Shown: positions 26,222-35,496, counted from the first letter of the stretch. The stretch: DNA of 64,000 nucleotides from Acerihabitans sp015654925 (GCF_047324175.1 NZ_CP178732.1:1984001-2048000), one strand, 5' to 3'. The notes: generated from the letters alone by a model not told the origin. Numbers and translations are program-made.

Positions 26222-26877
26222 GCCAATTTGGAGTCATATCCCAATATGTGAATATCCTCTTGCTCGGTAGTTGGGTGACTCTGAAATTATGCGTTTTTTC
26301 ACTAATGCTGGGCGGGGTATTGGGAACGTTGTTAGGCGCTGTACGCGTCTTCGGGAATAAATTTTTCCGTGCAGGGGTCGTTATTTATGTGGAGTTGGTG
26401 AGATCGGTACCGTTTCTTATTCTGCTTTTCTTCTTTTTTTATGGATTGCCGCTGACGACCGGGCTGGATATTCCACCGTATATTGCAGCTATCGCTGCGC
26501 TCAGTATTAACTGCGCCGCGTATATCGCACAAGTGGTCTATGGCGGCGTAAAATCCTTATCCAAAGGGCAGCTTGAGGCCGGCATGGCTTTGGGTCTTGG
26601 CACCTATAAAATATTCTCGAAAATTATTTTCCCCCAAGCACTGAGAACCATGGCGCCGGCTATGGTTAATGTGGCCATTACCGTTATAAAAGAGTCGGCG
26701 TTAACCTCGACCATTGGTTTTCTTGATCTTCTCGGCACAGGGCTCGCCATCCGGGAATCCCGGGTCGGCCAGCCGGGACCGGATATTATTGTCCTGGTGG
26801 CTCTATTTTATTTTATTCTGTGCTTTCTGATTTCAAGACTTGAATATGTCTTTATCAAAAAATGGCGCTCATGCTAG
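26218..26877 (+). CDS. Amino-acid ABC transporter permease (second subunit)
   Basis: A 219-residue HisMQ-family permease, partner of the preceding one. It has 'VELVRSVPFLILLFFFFYG' in helix 3 and the EAA loop 'EAGMALGLGTYKIFSKIIFP', and ends 'FIKKWRSC'. Its ATG overlaps the stop of the upstream permease by four bases. With the ATPase at 26911 and the binding protein at 23497 it completes an importer. Confidence 0.9.
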   Translation: MSQFGVISQYVNILLLGSWVTLKLCVFSLMLGGVLGTLLGAVRVFGNKFFRAGVVIYVELVRSVPFLILLFFFFYGLPLTTGLDIPPYIAAIAALSINCAAYIAQVVYGGVKSLSKGQLEAGMALGLGTYKIFSKIIFPQALRTMAPAMVNVAITVIKESALTSTIGFLDLLGTGLAIRESRVGQPGPDIIVLVALFYFILCFLISRLEYVFIKKWRSC

Positions 26878-26910
26878 CTTCGCAGCGGTCTATCACAGGA
26901 GAAAGAATCG

Positions 26911-27684
26911 ATGAATGCGGTAAATAATGTAAAATGCTCGTTGGATCGGGCGTCATCTATCGTCTTACTTGAGGCGGTATATAAGCATTTTGGCCATTTC
27001 GCCGCGCTATCGGAAATCGATCTTGGTGTAAAAAAAGGGGAAAAAATTATTATCTGCGGCCCCTCAGGTTCCGGTAAGTCGACCATGATCCGTTGCATTA
27101 ATCATATTGAAAAGCATGACTCGGGGTTGATTGTGGTAAATGGTAAAACATTGACGGAGCAGCATGACGATATTATCTCAATTCGTCGTGATGTCGGTAT
27201 GGTGTTTCAGCATTTCAATCTTTTTCCCCATCTGACCATCCTGGAAAACTGCACGCTGGCACCGGTCAACGCCCTGGGTACAAACAAGCAGGAAGCCGAA
27301 GAATTGGCCATGCAGTATTTGGCGAAAGTGCACATAGCCAATCAGGCGAAAAAATATCCCGGTGAACTTTCCGGCGGTCAACAGCAGCGGGTTGCTATTG
27401 CCAGGGCGTTGTGTATGCAGCCGAAGGTGATGTTATTCGATGAACCGACCTCTGCGCTGGACCCCGAGATGGTCAATGAGGTCTTGGATACTATGATAAG
27501 CCTGGCCCGGGATGGCATGACAATGCTATGCGTCACCCACGAAATGGGGTTTGCACGAGAGGTGGCCGATCGAGTGGTATTTATGGATCAGGGCCGGATT
27601 ATTGAACAAGCGACTCCTGATGAATTTTTCCAGCATCCCCAGACAGAACGAGCGAAAGACTTCTTGAGTAAAATAATTCACTGA
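26911..27684 (+). CDS. Amino-acid ABC transporter ATP-binding protein
   Basis: A 257-residue ATPase of the GlnQ/HisP type with Walker A 'GPSGSGKST' (50-58), Q-loop 'VFQHFNLFPH', signature 'LSGGQQQR' (153-160), Walker B 'VMLFDEP' (173-179) and H-loop 'CVTHEM'. AGGAGA precedes ATG 26911. A 15-residue N-terminal extension precedes the usual start of the domain. It lies 33 bases after the second permease. Confidence 0.95.
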   Translation: MNAVNNVKCSLDRASSIVLLEAVYKHFGHFAALSEIDLGVKKGEKIIICGPSGSGKSTMIRCINHIEKHDSGLIVVNGKTLTEQHDDIISIRRDVGMVFQHFNLFPHLTILENCTLAPVNALGTNKQEAEELAMQYLAKVHIANQAKKYPGELSGGQQQRVAIARALCMQPKVMLFDEPTSALDPEMVNEVLDTMISLARDGMTMLCVTHEMGFAREVADRVVFMDQGRIIEQATPDEFFQHPQTERAKDFLSKIIH

Positions 27685-27707
27685 TCACAAATAAAGCAGG
27701 GTTGATG

Positions 27708-28517
27708 ATGCAAAAAAAATTACGCGTAGGTATTGCCGGTTTTGGCTCGATAGGAAAAGGCGTGGCAAAGGCGCTGGATGAAGGGCGGGCGGGTTATACG
27801 CTGGCCGCCATTGCAGTCAGGGAGCCGTTATCCCCGCCACCCATGATCTGGCAAAACGCCGAACCAATAATCACCGACATCGCGGGGTTGGCAACACTGT
27901 GCGATATTGTTATTGAATGCGCGCCGTCCAATCTGCTTGAGTCAATTGCCGCGCCGGCGCTGCGCTTGGGTAAAACAGTGGTCGTGCTTAGCTCCACCGG
28001 GTTGCTTGCCCTGCCGCACTTAGGCGTTATTGCCCGCGAAAACGGCGGGAGGATTATTGTGCCGTCAGGCGGTATTGCCGGTCTCGATGCCCTGGCTGCT
28101 GCCGCGGAGGGCGAGTTGTATTCGGTGAAAATGGTCACGCGTAAGCCGCCTGAATCCTTGGCTGGCGCGCCTTATCTGGTGGATAACGGTATTGACGTGA
28201 ATATCATGACTGAACCGACCCGGATTTTTAGCGGTTCACCACGGGATGCGGCGTTGCTATTTCCCGCTAATGTCAACGTGCTGGCGAGCGTGGCGCTTGC
28301 AGGTATGGGACCAGATCTCACTGAATACGAAATCTGGGCTGTACCGGGACTTCAGTATAATACTCATACTGTCATAGTGAATTCTTCCGCTTCACGTTTT
28401 ACGATGAGTATAGAAAATGTACCTTCGCGTGATAATCCCCGTACCGGCGTTCTCTCTATATATAGCGTGCTTGCAGTACTGGATCGCTTGATTTCGCACT
28501 TGCGTGTGGGAACCTGA
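27708..28517 (+). CDS. L-aspartate dehydrogenase-like (NadX-family) oxidoreductase
   Basis: A 269-residue NAD(P)-dependent enzyme with an N-terminal Rossmann motif 'GIAGFGSIGKGVA', the family segment 'VPSGGIAGLDALAAA' and 'ANVNVLASVALAGMGPD', the region carrying catalytic residues in aspartate dehydrogenases. The family oxidatively deaminates L-aspartate to iminosuccinate/oxaloacetate, and some members act on related substrates. The ribosome site AGGG fits ATG 27708 best; ATG 27705 is also possible. It is the last gene of the ABC operon, so it may act on an amino-acid product of the class V enzyme. No nadA/nadB context suggests a biosynthetic role, so a catabolic one is more likely. Confidence 0.8.
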   Translation: MQKKLRVGIAGFGSIGKGVAKALDEGRAGYTLAAIAVREPLSPPPMIWQNAEPIITDIAGLATLCDIVIECAPSNLLESIAAPALRLGKTVVVLSSTGLLALPHLGVIARENGGRIIVPSGGIAGLDALAAAAEGELYSVKMVTRKPPESLAGAPYLVDNGIDVNIMTEPTRIFSGSPRDAALLFPANVNVLASVALAGMGPDLTEYEIWAVPGLQYNTHTVIVNSSASRFTMSIENVPSRDNPRTGVLSIYSVLAVLDRLISHLRVGT

Positions 28518-28601
28518 CCTGACCGAATAAATTTCTTTATACGAGTGTCAGCTGTAATTCGATTAGATTGGCAATGAGCATTCGTCAGTACTCCTAGAAA
28601 T

Positions 28602-28637
28602 AAAAAAACAGCATACAATAAAGTTTGCTGTTTTTTT
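28602..28637. terminator. Bidirectional Rho-independent terminator
   Basis: AAAAAAACAGCA and TGCTGTTTTTTT form a stem with a 12-base loop, giving a T-run on either strand. It lies between the convergent AspDH-like and MFS genes and can end both transcripts. Confidence 0.8.
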
Positions 28638-28699
28638 GTTGTGTAACCCTGTCAAAATTAATTTTTCGGTACATTAACCCTAATGGCGCGCAATACTCA

Positions 28700-30049
28700 T
28701 TACTGTTTATTGATAGCCGGTTTTTTTAATTCCATTCTTTTTATTTCCCCTACCACTAGCAAATAACAAAGCATTGCGGCAATTGCCGAGGCGCCGATAA
28801 AAACCAGCGCACTGTTGAAAGAGTGCATTTCTTTTACCATATAGCCAATTATCAGCGGTGTGGCAATCGATGCGACGTTGCCGAAGGCATTGAAAATGCC
28901 GCCACATAGTCCTGCAGCCTCTTTTGGCGCGGTATCTGAAATCACCGGCCATCCCAATGCGCCAAACCCTTTGCCAAAGAAGGACAAGGCCATAAGCGCG
29001 ACCACCAGGATTTCATTGTCGGTATAATTGCATAAAATAATCGAGGTGGCCAGGATCATCCCTGCGACAATAGGTATTTTTCGGGCGGCGGTCAGGCTTA
29101 AACCACGCTTTAATAGCCAATCGGAGCTGACTCCGCCCAAAATACCGCCGGTAAAACCGCAAATGGCCGGTATCGATGCCACTAATCCGACCTTCAGGAT
29201 GGACATGCCTCTTTCCTGAACCAGGTAAATCGGGAACCAGGTGAGGAAAAACCAAGTAATGGTATTGATAAAATATTGACCCAGGAATACTCCCATCAAC
29301 ATCCGGTTACTTAGCATTTGTTTAACGTAGTTCCACTTAGGTCCGCCTTGTAAGGGGTCGGTTTTTTTATAATCCATATCGATCATGGCGCCCCCTTTCA
29401 CAATATAGTCCAGTTCGCTGGCGGACATCCCTGGATGTTCCGACGGATTATGTACGTATTTCAACCAAATCAGCGTCAAGACAAATCCAATGCTCCCCAT
29501 CACGGTGAAAACATGTTGCCAGCCCCAGGCATACGTCAACCAACCCAACAGCGGGGAAAATAATGCCAAAGCAAAATATTGGCCGGCATTAAAAAAAGAT
29601 GAGGCGGTGGCGCGTTCACTGGTTGGGAACCAGGCCGCGACGATACGGGCATTGGCGGGGAATGAGGGCGCCTCGGCTACGCCAAGTAGAAAGCGCAGCA
29701 TAAAGAAACTGACGACCGTGTAGGCCAGCGGCAGAAAATGCACGAATCCCTGCAGGAAAGTAAACAGGGACCAGAAAAACAGGCTAAAGGCGTACACCTT
29801 TTTTGAACCGTATTTATCGAGCAGCCAACCTCCGGGCAGCTGCATCAATAAATAAGACCAACCGAAGGCCGAGAAAATCAGCCCCATATCCGCGGTATCC
29901 AAACCCAGTTCCTTCGCCACCGAACTGCCGGCGATAGAAAGGGTCGCGCGATCGGCGTAGTTAACACTGGTGATCAGAAAAACGATAATTAATATTAAAT
30001 AGCGAATATGGCTATTCTGTTTACGCGGCGTTACAGACTGGACGTTCAT
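28700..30049 (-). CDS. ACS-family MFS sugar-acid transporter
   Basis: A 449-residue GudP/GarP-like porter with 'TSVNYADRATLSIAG' in helix 1, 'LPGGWLLDKYGSKKVY' (motif A), 'AEAPSFPANARIVAAWFP' and 'WFFLTWFPIYLVQERGMS'. AGAGGTG lies seven bases before ATG 30049. A perfect CRP site sits about 240 bases upstream and a terminator for the preceding talarate dehydratase gene about 355 bases upstream, so it has its own promoter. The neighbouring dehydratase and LysR make L-talarate/galactarate the likely cargo. It is closest in pattern to E. coli GudP/GarP. Confidence 0.9.
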   Translation of the reverse strand: MNVQSVTPRKQNSHIRYLILIIVFLITSVNYADRATLSIAGSSVAKELGLDTADMGLIFSAFGWSYLLMQLPGGWLLDKYGSKKVYAFSLFFWSLFTFLQGFVHFLPLAYTVVSFFMLRFLLGVAEAPSFPANARIVAAWFPTSERATASSFFNAGQYFALALFSPLLGWLTYAWGWQHVFTVMGSIGFVLTLIWLKYVHNPSEHPGMSASELDYIVKGGAMIDMDYKKTDPLQGGPKWNYVKQMLSNRMLMGVFLGQYFINTITWFFLTWFPIYLVQERGMSILKVGLVASIPAICGFTGGILGGVSSDWLLKRGLSLTAARKIPIVAGMILATSIILCNYTDNEILVVALMALSFFGKGFGALGWPVISDTAPKEAAGLCGGIFNAFGNVASIATPLIIGYMVKEMHSFNSALVFIGASAIAAMLCYLLVVGEIKRMELKKPAINKQ

Positions 30050-30289
30050 TTAAATACACCTCTGCATTATAGTAGGGGAGTGCAAGTTATGATAACAATT
30101 GTCACCAAGAGGTATGACGATAGTTCGATAAAATCTGAATGAAATCCAACATATCTTTCGGATAAAAAAACAAAGTATGGTTAAGGCACGATTCGGGGAT
30201 TATAAGTGAGTAGTCAGCATAAAACATTGTGCGTTTGTTTAAATATATAGTGAAAATTTCGCCTACGCTAAGGCAAAGTCCCATTACTT

Positions 30290-30305
30290 TGTGATGCTAA
30301 TCACA
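30290..30305. promoter_or_regulatory. CRP-cAMP binding site (perfect consensus)
   Basis: TGTGATGCTAATCACA fits TGTGA-N6-TCACA exactly and is flanked by T and A. It is 241 bases upstream of the ACS transporter start, so the promoter probably lies some 170-200 bases upstream of that gene. It indicates catabolite control of the uptake gene. Confidence 0.8.
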
Positions 30306-30403
30306 ATTAATTGACGCCAAAAAAAAGACTATTAAAATTATTTTTTAGGGATAATGAGAGGGTTAATTACAATACCGCGGTAGAAAAGATGCTAATAAAT
30401 CAT

Positions 30404-30442
30404 AAAAAAAAGAATGCACAATATTGAAATAATATTGTGCAT
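30404..30442 (-). terminator. Rho-independent terminator of the talarate dehydratase gene
   Basis: ATGCACAATATT and AATATTGTGCAT are perfect 12-base arms around a five-base loop. On the minus strand the stem is followed by TCTTTTTTTT. It lies about 90 bases after the dehydratase stop. Confidence 0.8.
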
Positions 30443-30533
30443 ACGATTCGTTTAAATAAGCGAAAACTACCCTTGCGCTGATGGATTCATCCCTTGAGAA
30501 AACAGCTTATTCCTAAGCGCAATCTTTAATCGC

Positions 30534-31691
30534 TTATTTCCGTAGCCCGGTTTCGTATTGTGCTACGGTCCAGGCGGTAACCTGTTCGTGTAATGTGAAG
30601 CCTAGGCCAGGGCGGGTGGGGACGATCATTTGACCATCGCGTATTTCCAGGCGTTCATTAAATACAGGTTCCAGCCATTCAAAATGTTCGACCCAGGTTT
30701 CGTGGGCATAAGCTGCCGACAGATGGACATGGATTTCCATCACAAAATGGGGCGCCATCATTAATCCATGGTCTTCCGCCATCTGCGCCACTTTCAGGAA
30801 CGGCGTGATTCCGCCTACCCGGGGGGCGTCATGCATGACTAAATCAATGGCCCCTTTCTGGATATATTCAGCAACTTCGCCGGCGCTGGTCAGCATTTCG
30901 CCGGTTCCGACCGGGGTGTCAAGCTCGGCCGATAATGCGCGGTGCCCTTCGACATCATAAGCATCCAGAGGTTCTTCTATCCATTGCAGGTTATATTGCT
31001 CAAGCACGCGGCCCATACGCAACGCGGTAGTACGATCCCATTGCTGGTTGACATCCACCATCAAGGGCACGCTGTCACCCAAATGTTTACGTACCGCTTC
31101 GACACGCTGCAAATCCACCCGGCGATCCGGATGGCCGACTTTCATTTTGATGCCGCCGATCCCACGTTCCAATGATTGCGTCGATTTGGCCAGAATTTCT
31201 TCTACCGAAGCCTGGAGATAACCGCCCGACGTATTATAACAGCGTACTGCATCCCGGTGAGCGCCGAGCAGTTTGGCGAGCGAAAGTCCTGCGCGTTTGG
31301 CTTTCAAATCCCAGAGAGCGGTATCAAAAGCCGCTATGGCCTGCGTAGCCAAACCGCTGCGTCCCACCGAAGCACCGGCCCACACCATTTTACTCCACAG
31401 CCGGCTGATATCGTTCGGATCTTCTCCGATCAGCAACGGGGCGATTTCACGGGCATGGGCAAATTGTGCCGGACCGCCGGTGCGCAAAGTGTAAGTAAAA
31501 CCCAATCCCTTATGCCCTTGTTCGGTTTCAATTTCCGCAAACAGCAGCGACACATCCTTCAATGCATTTTGCCGGCCGGTAAGTACCTTGGCATCACTGA
31601 CCGCTACATTGAGTGGAACTGTTACGGAAGAAAGATTGATCCAGCTGATACGGTCTGCGCCATTGGCGGAGGAGGGGAGATGTATTGTCAT
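30534..31691 (-). CDS. Talarate/galactarate dehydratase-like enolase-superfamily enzyme
   Basis: A 385-residue mandelate-racemase-type enzyme. The active-site series is complete: Lys182/Lys184 in 'GIKMKVG', Asp213 and Asn215 in 'MVDVNQQW', Glu239 in 'WIEEPLDAYD', Glu265 in 'GTGEMLTS', Asp288 in 'HDAPRVGG' and His315 in 'APHFVMEIH'. 'VSDAKVLTGRQ', 'AGASVGRSG' and 'CYNTSGG' match the Salmonella-type L-talarate/galactarate dehydratase as I recall it. The product would be 5-keto-4-deoxyglucarate or its isomer, feeding GarL. It diverges from a LysR gene at 31912 and is followed by an ACS transporter. The exact aldarate cannot be fixed by motif alone. Confidence 0.85.
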   Translation of the reverse strand: MTIHLPSSANGADRISWINLSSVTVPLNVAVSDAKVLTGRQNALKDVSLLFAEIETEQGHKGLGFTYTLRTGGPAQFAHAREIAPLLIGEDPNDISRLWSKMVWAGASVGRSGLATQAIAAFDTALWDLKAKRAGLSLAKLLGAHRDAVRCYNTSGGYLQASVEEILAKSTQSLERGIGGIKMKVGHPDRRVDLQRVEAVRKHLGDSVPLMVDVNQQWDRTTALRMGRVLEQYNLQWIEEPLDAYDVEGHRALSAELDTPVGTGEMLTSAGEVAEYIQKGAIDLVMHDAPRVGGITPFLKVAQMAEDHGLMMAPHFVMEIHVHLSAAYAHETWVEHFEWLEPVFNERLEIRDGQMIVPTRPGLGFTLHEQVTAWTVAQYETGLRK

Positions 31692-31911
31692 GGTCTGGCC
31701 TTATTAGTATGAGTCATTCTGTATAGGGTGGTTGGCAAGGTTCATCGGGCGGTGATGCCCTGGACGATAGTGCCCGGGGCATATAAGCCGCAGGCGCGAC
31801 GCCGTTAACGTTAACCAGGTTGTCAGTACGATTCGATAAGTGTTATCTTGCAATGAATAACTTATGCTGTCTAATCTAATTAAAATATAGATTAATGCTG
31901 GGATTATATTA

Positions 31912-32823
31912 ATGTTCGATCTAGGACAAGCGCGATGTTTTATGGCTGTTGCCACTGAACTGAGTTTCTCTCGTGCGGCCGAGCGGCTGCATATGACTCA
32001 ACCGCCCCTCAGTCGCCAGATCCAGTTACTGGAGCGTCAGCTTGGGGTACGTTTATTTGAGCGCACCACCAGAGCGGTAACGTTAACTGCGGCGGGCCGC
32101 CGATTTTTTATCGAGGCGCAGGATTTGCTCGAACGCGCGCATGCGACCGCATTTAATGTCCGCAGAATGGCGCAAGGGGATATTGGCACCGTCACCATCA
32201 GTTTTGTTTCCAGCGCCGTGTACGATTTTTTGCCGAAAGTGATTGCCGAAGGGCGCCATAGCCATCCGGATATCGACATTTCTCTGCGGGAAATGTCGAC
32301 GGCTGAACAACTGGAAGCGCTACGCCTGCGCCAGACCGATATCGGCATTGTCCGCTCTCCCCTGGGTCAGCAGGGGTTTGAAAGCGAATGTCTGGTGCGA
32401 GAGGACTTTGTCCTGGCCATACCCCGGAACCATGCGCTGGCGACATTGCCCGAGATTGCGCTCGAGCAACTTGAGGGGCAGCCGGTTATTATGTATTCGC
32501 TTTCTGCCTGGCAACCTTTTTATGAATTACTGACCGGGATGTTTCGCTCGGTGGATGTACGGCCGGAATATGTGCAATATATCAGTTCGACAATAACTAT
32601 TCTGGCCCTGGTAAATACCGGCATGGCTATGGCGCTGGTCCCTGAAAGCGCCACGCGGGTGCATTTTGAAAATACGGCGTTCCGGCGTATTAAATTGCCG
32701 GCCGGGATACAAAGCGCGCTTTATCTGGTGTGGCGGGAGGACAATGATAATCCGGCGTTTCGGGTAATGCTGGCGGCGATACGCCAGTCGGTACATCCTG
32801 CGCTATTGCCTGGCGGGGGGTAA
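31912..32823 (+). CDS. LysR-family regulator of the talarate dehydratase region
   Basis: A 303-residue LysR protein with winged helix 'AAERLHMTQPPLSRQIQLLE' and effector domain ending 'YLVWREDNDNPAF'. It is a clear paralogue of the LysR at 3511-4419, sharing long blocks such as 'MTQPPLSRQIQLLE' and 'LYLVWREDN'. It diverges from the dehydratase with 220 bases between, so it most likely regulates it. It converges with the DapA-type aldolase, ending 40 bases from it. Confidence 0.85.
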   Translation: MFDLGQARCFMAVATELSFSRAAERLHMTQPPLSRQIQLLERQLGVRLFERTTRAVTLTAAGRRFFIEAQDLLERAHATAFNVRRMAQGDIGTVTISFVSSAVYDFLPKVIAEGRHSHPDIDISLREMSTAEQLEALRLRQTDIGIVRSPLGQQGFESECLVREDFVLAIPRNHALATLPEIALEQLEGQPVIMYSLSAWQPFYELLTGMFRSVDVRPEYVQYISSTITILALVNTGMAMALVPESATRVHFENTAFRRIKLPAGIQSALYLVWREDNDNPAFRVMLAAIRQSVHPALLPGGG

Positions 32824-32863
32824 TGGCTCGCTGGCAAGCCGCGAACGTATCGCGGCCAGAAGG

Positions 32864-33769
32864 TTAGAGCTGGAAGTCGGCGATGAAACGGTCGATCAAC
32901 TGGTGGTCTTCCTGCGTCAGTACCCACCCGGGGCGGCGGCAATAATCGGTGCTTATTACGCCGCGTCGCATCAGAATGGTTTTTTCCACCTGAATGATAT
33001 ATTCGCAGTGGCTCATCCAGCGCTCAATATAGGGTAATAGGGCATCATGTAACGCATGCGCATGCTGTCGTTCATCATGCTGCCAATGACGATAAATACG
33101 CACATAAACCTCAGTAAATGAACAGCCGGGCATTACGCCTTTGCCGCCCGCCGCCAGCATTTGCAGCATAAACAGCCCGGCATAGCCGTTAAGCACGCTG
33201 GCCTGCGGCGCCCGAGCGAGAAACTCGCGCGTGTATTCGACCGGCGGGTTGCACTCGATTTTAAATACCGCGTGCGGATAGCGTGCGCTGACGGCGGCCA
33301 ACTGGTCGGGAGTGATGGTCAGCCCGGTCTCCCCCGGGGCATACTGTACCATCACCGGAATATCTACGGCATCAAGCACGGCGAAAATATGCTCCTGAAT
33401 AGCATCCGGACTGGGTTGTAGGAAAAAAGGCGGCAACAGCATTAACGCATCCGCGCCCAGTCCGGCATAATAGCGGGCTCGCTTAACCGCAACTTCGGTG
33501 CTGTGGTCGGTGACCGACACCGCTCGGTATATTGGACTGCCCGCCAATACACTGACAAAGATTTGTGCCAGGCGGTCGCGCTCCCGATCGTCGAGTTTAG
33601 GAAACTCGCTGGCAATGCCAAACAGTGTGGTACCTTGCGCGCCGCCGGCGGCGAGATGTTCGAGCAGTCGTACGAAGCTGTCTTCATCAAGTTCGCCTTG
33701 GCGGGTAAACGGCATCGCAGTGATGGGATTAACCCCGACAATATCCTGAGCAGTAAAGTGCTGAGTCAT
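32864..33769 (-). CDS. DapA-family aldolase (2-keto-3-deoxy sugar acid type)
   Basis: A 301-residue class I (Schiff base) aldolase or hydratase-lyase of the dihydrodipicolinate synthase/N-acetylneuraminate lyase family. The Schiff-base lysine is Lys170 ('AVFKIECNPP') and the catalytic tyrosine Tyr143 ('VQYAPG'). The usual GTTGE loop is replaced by 'GTTLFGIASEF', so substrate recognition differs from DapA itself. The start overlaps the dehydratase stop by one base (TGATG) and has GGGAGG upstream, so the two genes are coupled. By analogy with E. coli YjhG-YjhH and YagF-YagE it would cleave the 2-keto-3-deoxy acid made by the dehydratase to pyruvate and an aldehyde. Confidence 0.85.
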   Translation of the reverse strand: MTQHFTAQDIVGVNPITAMPFTRQGELDEDSFVRLLEHLAAGGAQGTTLFGIASEFPKLDDRERDRLAQIFVSVLAGSPIYRAVSVTDHSTEVAVKRARYYAGLGADALMLLPPFFLQPSPDAIQEHIFAVLDAVDIPVMVQYAPGETGLTITPDQLAAVSARYPHAVFKIECNPPVEYTREFLARAPQASVLNGYAGLFMLQMLAAGGKGVMPGCSFTEVYVRIYRHWQHDERQHAHALHDALLPYIERWMSHCEYIIQVEKTILMRRGVISTDYCRRPGWVLTQEDHQLIDRFIADFQL

Positions 33770-35475
33770 CAGTCATCCTCCCGGTCCGCCAACACTGCGC
33801 CCTGTGCCGCAGGCAGCGCCCAGCGGCGATACAGCCGCAAAAAGCCGCGCGGTACGTCTTTATTCACCGGCTGCCAGTTTTCGCGTCGCGTGGCCAGCTC
33901 GGCTTCGCCGACATGCAGCGTCAGAGTGCGTTGCGGAATATCGATTGTGATCTCATCGCCGTTTTCCACCAGCCCCAGCGCGCCGCCCTCTACTGCTTCC
34001 GGTGAAATATGGCCGACGAACAGGCCGCGGTTAGATCCGGAAAAGCGGCCATCGGTAATCAGCGCGCAGCTATCGGATAGTCCCATTCCTTCAAGCGACT
34101 TCATCGGTTTATACATTTCCGGCATACCCGGCCCGCCTTTAGGGCCTTCATAGCGTAATACCAGTACGCTGCCAGGCTTGATCCGCTCGGACATAATAGC
34201 GTCGACAGACTCTTGTTCACTGTTGAATACCACTGCCGGCCCGCGGAATACCATCAGGTTTTCCGGTACCGCCGCCGGTTTTACCACACAGCCAAGCGGT
34301 GAGAGATTACCTTGCAATACCGCGACGCCTGCTTCATTACGCACCGGAATAGCCAACGTGTGGATCACTTCCGGACGGCAGCTTGGCTTGGCGGCAGCCA
34401 GCAGTTCGGCTTTCGTTTTTCCAGCCACGGTGAGGGCATTCAGATCCATCAGTTTGCGGATTTCGTATTCCACCGCCTGTACGCCGCCCGCCTCCCAAAA
34501 ATCGATCATGTCGTGCTCGGAGGCCGGGTAGAGTGATGCCACCAGCGGGACATGATGGCTTAACTTATCGAAAGCCGAAAGCGGCAGATGACCCAGCTCA
34601 GCTTCATAATGGATTGCCTGGAGATGTAAAATAGCGTTGGTGGACCCCCCCGTGGCCAGCAGATAAATCATGGCGTTACGAATCGCCGCAGGGGTGATGA
34701 TCCGGCGTGCGTTCACGCCGCCTTGCACCAGTTTCACGGCCTGGCGCCCCGTTTCGACAGCGCATTCGCGCCGCGCCTGTGAAACGGCCGGCAGCGTGCT
34801 GCTGCCCGGCAGACTCATTCCCAGCACTTCGCCAATACAGCACATGGTATTCGCCGTGCCATACATGGTACAGGAACCAGGACCCGGTTCGGCGATATTC
34901 TCGATATGGGCAAATTCTTCTTCGCTGATTTCTCCTCGCTTTTTCCAGCCGATGGCTTCAGTGACAATATTTCCGTCCCAGTGTTTTCCTTTATATTCGG
35001 CCGGATACATAGGACCGCCGTTGACCATAATCGCCGGGATATCCAGTCGGGCGGCGGCCATCAGCATGGCAGGAACAATTTTATCGCAGGAACCGAGCAA
35101 CACCATGCCGTCGAAACGATGGGCGCGCATCATTACTTCAATTGAAGCGGTAATCACCTCGCGGGCTGCCAGAATGAAGCGCATACCGAGATGCCCTTCA
35201 GCGATGCCATCGCAGGGAGCTATTGTCCCAAATACCATGCCGACGCCGCCGGCTTCGTCAATCCCCTCAAGCACTTTTGCCGTGAGCTCATTCAGATTAG
35301 CGTGACCCGCCGTCGCGTTGGTATAGCTGTTCACTACTGCGATTACCGGACGGCGCAGTTGTTCGTCGGTATGTCCCATGGACTTATACAACGCACGTTT
35401 CAGGGCGCCATCATCGCCTTCCAGGATAGGGTTGAAATGCGTGCCACAGTTGGCACATCCTCCACATCCACTCAT
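33769..35475 (-). CDS. IlvD/Edd-family sugar-acid dehydratase
   Basis: A 568-residue iron-sulfur dehydratase of the IlvD/Edd family, the length of arabinonate/xylonate-type dehydratases. The cluster cysteines can be seen in 'LLGSCDKIVPAML' and 'GPGSCTMYGTANTM', with 'GRFSGSNRGLFVGHISPEA' near the C-terminus. The N-terminus 'MSGCGGCANCGTHFN' adds a cysteine cluster (residues 4, 7 and 10) that is unusual for the family. I choose ATG 35475, five bases after AGAGGG; a GTG at 35481 lies in that site. It sits in the dgo-like operon where a DgoD-type galactonate dehydratase would be expected, so an aldonate (galactonate, fuconate or a pentonate) is the probable substrate. Confidence 0.85.
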   Translation of the reverse strand: MSGCGGCANCGTHFNPILEGDDGALKRALYKSMGHTDEQLRRPVIAVVNSYTNATAGHANLNELTAKVLEGIDEAGGVGMVFGTIAPCDGIAEGHLGMRFILAAREVITASIEVMMRAHRFDGMVLLGSCDKIVPAMLMAAARLDIPAIMVNGGPMYPAEYKGKHWDGNIVTEAIGWKKRGEISEEEFAHIENIAEPGPGSCTMYGTANTMCCIGEVLGMSLPGSSTLPAVSQARRECAVETGRQAVKLVQGGVNARRIITPAAIRNAMIYLLATGGSTNAILHLQAIHYEAELGHLPLSAFDKLSHHVPLVASLYPASEHDMIDFWEAGGVQAVEYEIRKLMDLNALTVAGKTKAELLAAAKPSCRPEVIHTLAIPVRNEAGVAVLQGNLSPLGCVVKPAAVPENLMVFRGPAVVFNSEQESVDAIMSERIKPGSVLVLRYEGPKGGPGMPEMYKPMKSLEGMGLSDSCALITDGRFSGSNRGLFVGHISPEAVEGGALGLVENGDEITIDIPQRTLTLHVGEAELATRRENWQPVNKDVPRGFLRLYRRWALPAAQGAVLADREDD

Positions 35476-35496
35476 AGTCACCCTCTCTTTTTAACG

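Larger units (their letters stand above)
30050..30533. other. Intergenic region with CRP site and terminator
   Basis: This 484-base gap separates two leftward genes. The right part terminates the dehydratase transcript (30404-30442). The left part carries the perfect CRP palindrome (30290-30305) and the promoter of the transporter. No gene is supported here. Confidence 0.6.

Noticed and set aside
33503..34153. 216-codon plus-strand frame spanning the aldolase-dehydratase junction
   Set aside because: It overlaps two coupled real genes in antisense and has no recognisable protein.
34670..35305. 211-codon plus-strand frame opposite the IlvD/Edd dehydratase
   Set aside because: It is antisense to a conserved enzyme, has no ribosome site and is Ser/Pro/Arg-rich in shadow style.
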